Shown: piece after piece, positions 18,189-26,876 of the stretch | How the letters are laid out: the number at the start of each line of letters is the position of its first letter | Position numbering within the stretch: the stretch's first letter is position 1 | Source of the DNA: a virus | Virus record (IMG/VR): IMGVR_UViG_3300042338_000209 | Coordinates: 1-50,569 of that record | Reading direction: 5' to 3' (one strand) | Length of the DNA: 50,569 bases | Made by a program: the position numbers and the translations under genes | Notes under the pieces: model-generated | Database searches by the model: none | Told to the model about the DNA's origin: nothing | The model's input: only the letters and a program-made list of their open reading frames with translations

Positions 18189-19883
18189 TTATTTTTTCTT
18201 TGGAGGATTAAATCTTGACGCTCCTGAATTACTTGTAGTTCCTGTACCTTGAGCTTTTCCATAAAACTCTCTATCCATCCAAGTTCCAGATTTAGTACCT
18301 TCTGCTTTGTCAAGTTCTATAGCTAAGTTTTCATATTGGCTTTTTAAATCAACACCATATTCAACATCAAATCTATCTAAATTATCTGTTGCATATTTAC
18401 CCTTTCCAATAGGAATATATTCAGTGTCACCTGTGACAATAATGAATTTTTTAGTTTCAGGATCTTGTTCTACTTTACCTGTTTTTCCAGGATTTTGTTT
18501 TTTCCACTCATCAAAAGCGTTCTTAGCAGATTGTTCTGTTTCAAAATATCCTTTATCGCCACCTTGAACTAATCTCTTACCTTCCAATACAACTCCTTTA
18601 CCTGCTACTGGTAAAACCCTATTGGGCTTAACATAGATAAGCTCATCATTCTCGTTGTAAAATTCAGCAGATTTAGGAACGCTTATAGTGAAACCATCAT
18701 CCTTTTTACTCGTAGGATACATACCTTTTGATTTCAATACTGTTTTTTCGTATTGTTTTTGTGTATAACTTTTTTGACCAGCCCTACCTTGTCTTTGTAC
18801 TTTTCTATTGTAAAAATCCACTACTTGTCTAGTATATTTCTTAGCATCTTCTTTTGTTGCATTTTCAATCAACCCCTCTTCAAATAAGTTATTTATCAAT
18901 TTTTGCTCTTGATCCTTATCTAAATCAGCCCATCTCGCTTCATTATATTTATCTAGTTCAGACGTTATCTGATCAGATGTTAATACGTTTAATGATTCTG
19001 GTTGAGGATAGTTTTTACTAAACCAATCCGTCACACTCAATGGCTTAGTTTTATCTACACCAACTCTTTTTTGATTATATAAATCAACAACATTATTTCT
19101 TATGTAACTTATAGCAGCGTCAGGAGTCTTTTCCTTAATCTTATTACCATAATACAAATCATCAATCACTTGCTGTTGCCTATCTTGAGTCAAAGCCATC
19201 CACCTATTATTAGTATAGTCATCTAACTCTTCTTTCACCTGATCCGAAGTACGACCATCAGCAGAACTTTCAGGCTTAGGAAACTCAGCAGAGAAGTGTT
19301 CTGATATATCAAATTGCCTTAAAGGTCTTACATTCTTAACAGCTTTGTAACCTTCTTCAATACCACCTCTTTTATAAGCCTCTTCTATTTGTTTAGAATA
19401 GCTATCAATATCCTCCTGTGTATACTCACCTTTTGCTAAACCTGTTAGCATGGTTTGCATATTTTTATTATAATCTTTAAAAGCCTCTTCATTCATGCTA
19501 TTTTTAGCTGATAATTTAGCTTTCTTGTTATTAAGCTCCATTTGGAACTCAGAAGTTTCAGGTTTACCAGAAGCTCTGTATTCGGATATATAATTACCAA
19601 TACCCTCAACTTCCTGCTCAAGATCGCTCTGAGCTAATGTCCATTTAGGATCGTACTTTAAATCATTAATATATTTTTTAAAAGACTCTTGCCTATTTTT
19701 CTCATTTAGCAATTCTTTTTGAAGTTCAAGTTGTTTAGTTTGAACAGCCTTGTCGGCATATTGTTGAGCTACATCAAAAGGATTAGGCGCACCTAGATTA
19801 TACTGCTGTGCATATCCAGTACCTTGACCTGAGCTATATTGCTCTGGGGCTAAATCGGGAACTAAAAAATCTAATATCGCCAT
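18189..19883 (-). CDS. Ejection-module protein with internal duplication (564 aa)
   Basis: The N-terminal ~180 residues are helical and Gln/Lys/Glu-rich. Residues ~189-272 and ~279-361 are two copies of one domain. They align through HFSAEFPKPES / WFSKNYPQPES, RTSDQVKEELDDY / LTSDQITSELDKY, NNRWMALTQDRQQQ / EARWADLDKDQEQK, and NNVVDLYNQKR / RQVVDFYNRKV. The C-terminus is basic and Gly/Ser-rich (SGASRFNPPKKK). It lies 3 bp after the gp14-like gene and 3 bp before the 1730-aa gene, so it is probably part of the ejected internal core. I know of no assigned function for the repeated domain. Confidence 0.6.
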   Translation of the reverse strand: MAILDFLVPDLAPEQYSSGQGTGYAQQYNLGAPNPFDVAQQYADKAVQTKQLELQKELLNEKNRQESFKKYINDLKYDPKWTLAQSDLEQEVEGIGNYISEYRASGKPETSEFQMELNNKKAKLSAKNSMNEEAFKDYNKNMQTMLTGLAKGEYTQEDIDSYSKQIEEAYKRGGIEEGYKAVKNVRPLRQFDISEHFSAEFPKPESSADGRTSDQVKEELDDYTNNRWMALTQDRQQQVIDDLYYGNKIKEKTPDAAISYIRNNVVDLYNQKRVGVDKTKPLSVTDWFSKNYPQPESLNVLTSDQITSELDKYNEARWADLDKDQEQKLINNLFEEGLIENATKEDAKKYTRQVVDFYNRKVQRQGRAGQKSYTQKQYEKTVLKSKGMYPTSKKDDGFTISVPKSAEFYNENDELIYVKPNRVLPVAGKGVVLEGKRLVQGGDKGYFETEQSAKNAFDEWKKQNPGKTGKVEQDPETKKFIIVTGDTEYIPIGKGKYATDNLDRFDVEYGVDLKSQYENLAIELDKAEGTKSGTWMDREFYGKAQGTGTTSNSGASRFNPPKKK

Positions 19884-19886
19884 ATA

Positions 19887-20786
19887 TTATTCGTTGTAAA
19901 AATTGGCTTTATTTTGCATTATTTGCTGTAATATAGCCTGATAATCACCAAGCGGTTGTTGATTAATACCCAACATCATCTGACCAATACCAGGCTTAAA
20001 GTTACTCAAAGTAGCACCTTGTAGCATTGGAGCGTTTGCAGGGGCATTTACAGGGGTATTCATTGCTTGACCAATATTAACATCTTTAATAGATGATGGT
20101 GTATAAGGGAATGACTTTGGTTGAATTGTTGGAATTGCTGAAGCGGTGTTTTTATTTCCAAAATCACCATACATAGCCTTCAACTTAGCCATATCATTAG
20201 CCTGCATCTTATCCATCATTGCCATCTCCCCCTTATATCCTGCATACTGACCAACTGAACCTGCTAATCCTGTAAGACCTTGAGCCATGTTCTGCTGACC
20301 AGCACCAGCCATTCCTTGCAAACTAGCGACTTGCTGATTGTACTTATTAAGTTGATCTGCTTGAACAGCCCTTTGCTCTTGAGCCATTTGACCCAAAGCT
20401 TGTTGATAACCCTGAAGATTAACAATATTCTGCTGCTCTGCTTGATATCTACCTGCACGTTTCTGAGCATTAGCATCACTAGTCATCATAGCAATAGATG
20501 TAAGCCTGTCTGCCAAGCTACCACCTTGTCTATTTACGTTTGCAATTTGATTACCAATGTTCGCATCAATCTCAGCCTCAGCCTGTTCTAAACCCATGTT
20601 TCTATCAGAAGCAATAGTTTGAGAAATACCCAAAGCTCTTTTCGCTTCTTCTGGAATAGCGTAATCAGGACGAGAAAGTTTTTTAAGTTCCTCGTTAGCC
20701 TTCTTCTGTTGAGCGAATCCTTGCACACCCTGAGCTACACTAAGCCCAGCGTTTACAAGCATCATCATAGTCATTGGATCTACCAT
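19887..20786 (-). CDS. T7 gp14-like internal virion protein (299 aa)
   Basis: The protein begins with a short hydrophobic segment (MTMMMLVNAGLSVAQGVQGF). It continues as an Ala/Gln/Met-rich helical protein (EQAEAEIDANIGNQIANVNR at ~67, then QAEQQNIVNLQGYQQALGQM) and ends in a Pro/Gln-rich tail. This composition, with a QGxxxFAQQKKANEE motif near the N-terminus, is typical of T7 gp14-type internal core proteins, which enter the outer membrane during DNA ejection. Its place directly after the nozzle-like gene and before three larger helical proteins matches the T7 order tail, gp14, gp15, gp16. The assignment rests on composition and order. Confidence 0.65.
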   Translation of the reverse strand: MVDPMTMMMLVNAGLSVAQGVQGFAQQKKANEELKKLSRPDYAIPEEAKRALGISQTIASDRNMGLEQAEAEIDANIGNQIANVNRQGGSLADRLTSIAMMTSDANAQKRAGRYQAEQQNIVNLQGYQQALGQMAQEQRAVQADQLNKYNQQVASLQGMAGAGQQNMAQGLTGLAGSVGQYAGYKGEMAMMDKMQANDMAKLKAMYGDFGNKNTASAIPTIQPKSFPYTPSSIKDVNIGQAMNTPVNAPANAPMLQGATLSNFKPGIGQMMLGINQQPLGDYQAILQQIMQNKANFYNE

Positions 20787-20839
20787 ATCACTTGCAAATT
20801 AAATATTTTTTTATCAATTTTCCTAAAAAAGTTTTCACT

Positions 20840-23800
20840 TTATATCATCGCCTCACTTGGTACATAGCTGCACTTCACGTCAAACAATATCGCTTTCTCA
20901 TTACCTGCGTACTCAATGTTGTGAATAATAGCGTACCCTCTAAGCTCCCTTCCGTTTATCAAAGCCTTGTCAGCAGTGTTTTGACTTGGCTTAGAGGCTA
21001 TGATATTTGTCATATCTCTCAAGTATGCAGACCACCAGTACCCTTCCTTCAACTTGAAGTTGTTGGGGTATAGCTTAGACTCCATTACCGGATACGAAGC
21101 GTTACCTTTTGTTGAAACCTTTGTCAAGTCGAATAGCTTGTTAGAACGTAGCCCAATACTAAGAGGACGCTTGATTATAATTGCGTTCTGATTAAGAACA
21201 AACTCAACAGACATTGTTTTCTGCTCTCCGTAGAAGTTAAGCTCGTTTGCAGTACCATCCTCTAAGAAAGCTACGTTGTGTTCGTACAAATCATCTCTCT
21301 TGAAAGTAAACACATTAGCCCCTAATGTCTCTGCCCAATATAAGTCATAATCTACAAAAGTCTTCCACCTGTCTTCCATGTAATCAAATATTGGAGCCTC
21401 GTTACTATCATATTGGTAATATATCTTGTTACCTAGTACTTGAGCAGGCTTATCAACAGGGTAAAAATATTTCACAAAATTCAACGTGTATTCAGAATTA
21501 GTCTCATCTACGAAAGCTATAGGCTCGTATTTTGACTGGTAAAGTTCTCCAAAAACATCTTTTTGTTCAACAGTTCCAATTTGAGTTGTTTTATCAGTGA
21601 TCCAATAATTAAACTTATATTTTAAACCTGACAAGTCATACTGACCATTTGATGAGCTTCTAACAACCGTACCACTATAATAGTCATAGTAGTACATATT
21701 ATTTTCTATAATCAACACAGACCCTGGGTGAATACATCCGTACAATGTTTCTGAAGGATTAACCCCTCCAAATGTCTTTGATGCGTAAGCCAACTGACCA
21801 GTACCATCTCCAGAAGTAGCGTATGACCTTTGAATATATATACTAACTTCCTTACGATCTTGCAAACACTTCAATGTGTATCCAACTTGTTTAAGGCGAT
21901 TTATAGGTCCAAATGTGTCATCTAAGTACTCAGCGTTACCCAATGTATCAAATGAGGATAATCCGTTGATAAATGACCCCATAACGTATTGAGCAGAGTG
22001 GATGACTCCAGTCTTATAGTGAGTCCTGATAGTTTTATTATTCTCAATACCAATCCTTCCCCTTCCGTGTCCGTCTGATACATAGTAATCGCTATAGTTA
22101 AAATCTTCTATAAAATAGAATCGAGATATCATTGTTGGTAGGAATATATACCCAAGCTGAGATCCAGGTCCTATAGCGTTTAAATAACTTCTAAAAAAAG
22201 GATTATACCATGTTGTAAACGTGTTAACACCTCTTAAAGATACGTTAGTGTCATTATTCCAAGTTATCGTGTATCTTCTTTGTGTTAAAGTATCAGAAGT
22301 AACAGCACTATAATTTGCAAATGTTGCAAAATCAACACCTGTCGCTAATTCTCTCTTCCTGTAATAAACATCTCCGTAATCTGATTCAATTATTGCAGGT
22401 TGGTCAGCAGTTTGATTTTGACCACCAAAATTAGTAGATGTGTGATATTTAACTCCATTTATTTCATAAATATTACCTTTTTCAATCTCATACCAAACGT
22501 CTTCAGCAACATCTTTTTTTGGAGTATATATTTCACAAAGAGTTCCGTAACCAAGAATATTACCACCAAATATTGATAAATAATCAAATTCATTAACTGT
22601 TATTTGATTTGTAGATGCGTCATAATTTAAAACTTCAACTTCCTTGTAATTTGTAATGTAACTAGATGGGTTTATTTGATAAGCATTTTCACCTTCAGAA
22701 GATGGTCCTGGATTTTTAAAATACTCTCCAGAAATAAAACGAACCCTATCTCCTCTTGATGGAGTATGATAAAAGGTAGCTCCTTGATAAGCATTAGTAT
22801 AAAAATCAACAGTAGTTTGAACAGGAACTTTATCTAATTGAAAAACTAAAGTATTTATTGAAGATCCTTGACTGATTGAACTTATTGTAGTTTGCATAAA
22901 GCTACTAATCAATTCATCTTTTTTTACAAGAATAGAATAATGAGTAGCCCAATCTGGTGGTAAATGATTAATGGTTAATTTAGGATTTACAGTATATGCG
23001 GATTGACTTTTTCCAGATTCATCAATATTATATTGAAAAGAAGATAAATCCTCTTGACCAGGAAAAGGAACTTCCAATACCATTCCAGGGGTTGTTTGTA
23101 CAGTATTAGACCTATTACCTCTGTCATAATATTGAATACCAAAAACTTTTTTACTACCTTTTTTTAATGATTTTCTGCATTTATTTGACCGTATAACTTT
23201 TATTAAGCTATAGTAATCAACAGGTGCTGGAGGAGTATCTTCATAACCAATATGATTTGGAAAAACTAATTTTATATAATAAGATGTGCCATTATCTGTT
23301 ACATAAGCGTTTAATTGAGGATATTTAAAATCAAAATTTAATTTTATATTGTTTAATAAATTAGAATATTTTTCAAAAAATGTACCCTCAAATTCAGCAT
23401 CTTCACTCGTTACTTCGTAGTAATATTTAGTATATAAATTAGATTCATCACTTAATTGTATAAATTTTTTCAATTCAAAAACTATAACATCACCCTCTTC
23501 ATAATACCAAAAATTATAACTATCGTAAATCTCAAATTGAGAAAAACTTTCAGCAGGATCTGCTATGTTTTTTGTACAAAATAATCCCATTCTATGAGTA
23601 GTGTTATTACTAGCTTCATAAAACTCTGTTAAATTACGTTCAGTTGTTACATTAATATTCTCAACTAAATCATAGTCAGCGTAAAAATTTGCGTAAGCTA
23701 AGGACTGGTTTGAAAGTATTTCTTGACATTGAGCCGTTTGAGGAACATTATCGTAAAGAATATCTGTTAAACTAGCGCCAATCGGTGCTGTATTATCATC

Positions 23801-24766
23801 AAATATCAATTCTAGTACTTGATAAGGAGTTAAAATACCCTCTTGTCTCTTATCAAGTTGCTTAAATACCAACCAAGGTCCATTTTCTCCACGTCTATAA
23901 GCAAAATTAATCTGTCTTACATTTACACTACCAGTATTGTAGCCAAGAATAATTTCATTATCTGCTAATGCGTCAATAGTATTTCTACCTGAAACAAACT
24001 CAGAAACCTTTGGGAATGGTTGTTTAGAAATCATTGACCATTTAGACTCCTCGTTGTTTTCGTAAACATACTGGTATCTAAATTGGTATTGGTTTCCGTA
24101 AAGCTTGTTAAAGTTCTTATCAGTATTTGTTTTGTAAGATACAGGCATTACGAATGTAGGAGGTGCTTTTAACACATCCATAGTCTTTGAAGATTCCTCT
24201 ACTGAAATAAATGAAGCTGGATTATACCCTTCTTCACTTAACCCATTGCTTTCAATAAAAGTTATTGCACTATTGATATCAAGCTTTCTTGGAGGGTTGT
24301 AACCATCAGTCCAGTATAGAATATTATCAATCACATTAGCGTGATAAATCTTATTTTTAACCTGAAAATTTAAAGCCTCCCCTGCGTATGTTTCAATAGT
24401 AATTGGATCTAATGGTGGAGGTAGTGGTATTGTAATAGTTAAGTTAGAAATAACCTTCTTAATCTCTCTAGTATCTAACTTATAAGTCCAAATAGAGTGG
24501 TTATTTTGATCATTAAACACAAAGTAAATGATGCTATTGTTTTCAATCCACTTAGCTGAACCAATAACGGTATTAACACCATCTGGGTAGTCAGGGTTGT
24601 CAATCAAGATATTACCAGGCATACTCTCCAAGGCTCCCATATTCTGATCCTCAGCGGAACCTGTTCTAGCATACTTAGAGCTTCTATAATCACCGTCAGT
24701 AATAAATCTTACATCATCATCGGTGTTTATACCCCCTAAAAAAGTAATCTCTTGACCTTGCATCAT
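20840..24766 (-). CDS. Tail nozzle / crAss-like stabilization protein (1308 aa)
   Basis: The start MMQGQEITFLGGINTDDDVR, followed by ARTGSAEDQNMGALESMPGN, matches the first part of T7 gp12-like nozzle proteins and the large stabilization/muzzle proteins of crAss-like phages. These begin with a Gly-Gly turn, a list of positions and a reference value. The rest is beta-strand- and Tyr/Asn/Thr-rich, as expected for propeller and nozzle domains. It closes the ring-protein group of three shorter genes and precedes the ejection module. The middle (about 22.2-24.0 kb) is clearly more AT-rich than the two ends. Confidence 0.68.
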   Translation of the reverse strand: MMQGQEITFLGGINTDDDVRFITDGDYRSSKYARTGSAEDQNMGALESMPGNILIDNPDYPDGVNTVIGSAKWIENNSIIYFVFNDQNNHSIWTYKLDTREIKKVISNLTITIPLPPPLDPITIETYAGEALNFQVKNKIYHANVIDNILYWTDGYNPPRKLDINSAITFIESNGLSEEGYNPASFISVEESSKTMDVLKAPPTFVMPVSYKTNTDKNFNKLYGNQYQFRYQYVYENNEESKWSMISKQPFPKVSEFVSGRNTIDALADNEIILGYNTGSVNVRQINFAYRRGENGPWLVFKQLDKRQEGILTPYQVLELIFDDNTAPIGASLTDILYDNVPQTAQCQEILSNQSLAYANFYADYDLVENINVTTERNLTEFYEASNNTTHRMGLFCTKNIADPAESFSQFEIYDSYNFWYYEEGDVIVFELKKFIQLSDESNLYTKYYYEVTSEDAEFEGTFFEKYSNLLNNIKLNFDFKYPQLNAYVTDNGTSYYIKLVFPNHIGYEDTPPAPVDYYSLIKVIRSNKCRKSLKKGSKKVFGIQYYDRGNRSNTVQTTPGMVLEVPFPGQEDLSSFQYNIDESGKSQSAYTVNPKLTINHLPPDWATHYSILVKKDELISSFMQTTISSISQGSSINTLVFQLDKVPVQTTVDFYTNAYQGATFYHTPSRGDRVRFISGEYFKNPGPSSEGENAYQINPSSYITNYKEVEVLNYDASTNQITVNEFDYLSIFGGNILGYGTLCEIYTPKKDVAEDVWYEIEKGNIYEINGVKYHTSTNFGGQNQTADQPAIIESDYGDVYYRKRELATGVDFATFANYSAVTSDTLTQRRYTITWNNDTNVSLRGVNTFTTWYNPFFRSYLNAIGPGSQLGYIFLPTMISRFYFIEDFNYSDYYVSDGHGRGRIGIENNKTIRTHYKTGVIHSAQYVMGSFINGLSSFDTLGNAEYLDDTFGPINRLKQVGYTLKCLQDRKEVSIYIQRSYATSGDGTGQLAYASKTFGGVNPSETLYGCIHPGSVLIIENNMYYYDYYSGTVVRSSSNGQYDLSGLKYKFNYWITDKTTQIGTVEQKDVFGELYQSKYEPIAFVDETNSEYTLNFVKYFYPVDKPAQVLGNKIYYQYDSNEAPIFDYMEDRWKTFVDYDLYWAETLGANVFTFKRDDLYEHNVAFLEDGTANELNFYGEQKTMSVEFVLNQNAIIIKRPLSIGLRSNKLFDLTKVSTKGNASYPVMESKLYPNNFKLKEGYWWSAYLRDMTNIIASKPSQNTADKALINGRELRGYAIIHNIEYAGNEKAILFDVKCSYVPSEAMI

Positions 24767-24769
24767 ATA

Positions 24770-25525
24770 TTATCTAATATTAAATCCACTCGCTCCGTAA
24801 ATAGTATCCATAATCTCATCCACTGTTGGGGACTTAGCGAGTATGTTAGCATCCCAAATAGCGTCAGTATATTGACGTTCCTTATCTTTAGCTAAGTTAA
24901 TCAAATCAGGCTTCAATTCACACATCTGCCACAACAAATACTTTTGAAAGGCATCAACGTAAGCCAAAGGAATCAAAGTATTTCCACATACATTTCTTCC
25001 AGAACTCAAGTATTCAACTATAGCTTTTCCATTTGGAAGAGCGTCAACAAATTGAATATACCTCTCACGCTCATTTACACGGTAATAGTTGACATTAAAT
25101 CCACCACCTGCGGTGTAGATAGGTCCGTAGTAACTTCCATTGTAGAATCCCTCTGCAATCCAAAATCCTGATGAGTTACCGTAGTTAGGATTATTAGTTG
25201 CTTGTTCAATGTTGTCGCATACATCTGGGCTATCCAAAGAGATAGAGTTGTCTATACCCAATGTCCAAACTCTATTACCTGTCTTATATCCAATCTTTGT
25301 GTATCTGATAAAGTCAGCAGGCATGGGCCATATTTTTGTATTAGAATCAACATCAACGTGTACAGAAACAACTGATGGCATATTATATCCACTGAGTTTA
25401 TGTTGATAGAACTCTATCGCAATTTCTTCAACCCACTCATAGTCAGTAATAGAGTAACCGAAGTTCTTCATTCGGTTAATTGCTGTAAGAACTAAGTGAG
25501 TTATATTTTTAACCGGATCTTTCAT
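24770..25525 (-). CDS. Tail adaptor/ring protein candidate (251 aa)
   Basis: The helical N-terminus (MKDPVKNITHLVLTAINRMK) leads to beta-rich sequence with aromatic and Asn-rich loops (NGSYYGPIYTAGGGFNVNYY) and RYIQFVDALPNGKAIVEYLS. This last segment is a motif arrangement found in T7 gp11-like adaptors and crAss-like ring proteins. A final helical part (AYVDAFQKYLLWQMCELKP) resembles the conserved end of those proteins. It probably forms part of the dodecameric collar between portal and nozzle. The gene shares its final base with the start of the upstream gene and lies 3 bp before the nozzle gene. Confidence 0.58.
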   Translation of the reverse strand: MKDPVKNITHLVLTAINRMKNFGYSITDYEWVEEIAIEFYQHKLSGYNMPSVVSVHVDVDSNTKIWPMPADFIRYTKIGYKTGNRVWTLGIDNSISLDSPDVCDNIEQATNNPNYGNSSGFWIAEGFYNGSYYGPIYTAGGGFNVNYYRVNERERYIQFVDALPNGKAIVEYLSSGRNVCGNTLIPLAYVDAFQKYLLWQMCELKPDLINLAKDKERQYTDAIWDANILAKSPTVDEIMDTIYGASGFNIR

Positions 25526-26118
25526 TACTTAGCAGGGTTATTAGGTTTGTCTGTGTCTGGAACTGCGTTGTTGTAAACCTCCTCAGGCTTAGTATTGGTC
25601 TGCATAATCATCTGAATAACCATGTTGTAGATAGCAGACTCTTGTCCTGGGATTGAGATAATATCCTCGTCATCCATTTCAGCAACATTAGGAACTATGT
25701 CAAAGAATACAGTGTCAGTAGGCTTCTGATTAAAGTAAATCTTCTTACCTCTCAAGTAGCAAGTAATTAGATTAGTCTGAGGCTTAATCAAGTTCATCAT
25801 TCTGTTCTCGGTGCTTCCCATTCTAATAGGATACCAAGTACAGTCTGAACCTTCTACATAGGTAATTCCTTCACTACCTAACAAAGGGAGTACAGGAAGC
25901 TTAACTGAATATTGACCATGATTACAAGTAACCTCTGATGAATACCTTACAGATAAGTCCTTCTTAGCGTTTGGATTACCAAAAACAGCGTCAGTATAAG
26001 CCAAGTTTAGCACATAGGCAATAACTTGATATGGGTACTTACCTTTGATATCTTCTGTAACATCACCAGAAGCCAGTCTATTCTGTATAGTTTCTATTAA
26101 TTGTCTTTTCGTAATCAT
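25525..26118 (-). CDS. Tail ring/connector protein candidate (197 aa)
   Basis: The 197-aa protein has an N-terminal helix (MITKRQLIETIQNRLASGDV), a central beta-rich part (GQYSVKLPVLPLLGSEGITY, then WYPIRMGSTENRMMNL) and a helical end (AIYNMVIQMIMQTNTKPEEV). The layout parallels its two neighbours and suggests a connector ring protein of the crAss/T7-like neck. No direct homology is obvious by eye. It overlaps the next gene by 1 bp. Confidence 0.5.
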   Translation of the reverse strand: MITKRQLIETIQNRLASGDVTEDIKGKYPYQVIAYVLNLAYTDAVFGNPNAKKDLSVRYSSEVTCNHGQYSVKLPVLPLLGSEGITYVEGSDCTWYPIRMGSTENRMMNLIKPQTNLITCYLRGKKIYFNQKPTDTVFFDIVPNVAEMDDEDIISIPGQESAIYNMVIQMIMQTNTKPEEVYNNAVPDTDKPNNPAK

Positions 26119-26128
26119 CTAATTAATT

Positions 26129-26875
26129 TTATAAGTTACCATAGGTAGGTATTCCCTTACTAGCTGCACCAGTTTGACCTTTATTAATCTCCAAAGTCTG
26201 AAGATTAAACTGAGAACGAATGTTGATGCTAAAGTATTTCACGATTAATTGAACCAAGTTCAAGTGAACTGAGTCTGGATATTCAAACTCTACTGAAGTG
26301 CTTGGAGATCCGTCTGCATGAAATGTACCGGGAGGAAGGTAAATAATCTCCCCATTAATAATATCGTAGTCGTAGTTAGGGTCATTTGGCTTACGAAGGT
26401 ATGTAAATATAATACCCTGCGTAGTAACAGGCTGTACAAGCCATTTATTGTTTTGAATAGCTGCAATAGGATGCTTTACAGTAGGCTTTAGGATGTTAGT
26501 CCCAATCCTATACCCAAAGTCAGCTTGGTTCAAAAATTCAATAGGTCTTGGCTCAATAACAGCAGTGTCACAATCATCTGAGTCAAATGTCAAGAAATGC
26601 GCTCTAATGTAATACCAATAATCCTCAGGAAGGTTTACATAACCAAAGTTATCCTGTCTAAGAGGAGTAGAGTTATTATCCCCCTTAGTAATAACAAAAG
26701 GAATCAAGTCATCGGTAATCTCTCTCTTCTCCTCAAACACCTTCAGTAGGTCATTGATTTGCTCTTGATTAATATACCGAATAGCCTCGTTATAGGATTC
26801 GGGGGTTATGTAACCCCCATATTGATCCTTTCCTAAAGACGTATATACGTTATTTAATATCTCTTGTAGATTCAT
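26129..26875 (-). CDS. Tail ring/connector protein candidate (248 aa)
   Basis: The 248-aa protein starts MNLQEILNNVYTSLGKDQYGG, then ITPESYNEAIRYINQEQIND. Such N-termini (a helical pair preceding a beta domain with VNLPEDYWYYIRAHF) occur in neck or ring proteins of podoviruses, where the beta sandwich packs against the portal. It contains a helical C-terminus (HLNLVQLIVKYFSINIRSQF) shared in style with the next two genes. The gene begins 1 bp after the stop of the fibre-like gene. The function is inferred from this group of three. Confidence 0.52.
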   Translation of the reverse strand: MNLQEILNNVYTSLGKDQYGGYITPESYNEAIRYINQEQINDLLKVFEEKREITDDLIPFVITKGDNNSTPLRQDNFGYVNLPEDYWYYIRAHFLTFDSDDCDTAVIEPRPIEFLNQADFGYRIGTNILKPTVKHPIAAIQNNKWLVQPVTTQGIIFTYLRKPNDPNYDYDIINGEIIYLPPGTFHADGSPSTSVEFEYPDSVHLNLVQLIVKYFSINIRSQFNLQTLEINKGQTGAASKGIPTYGNL

Positions 26876-26876
26876 A

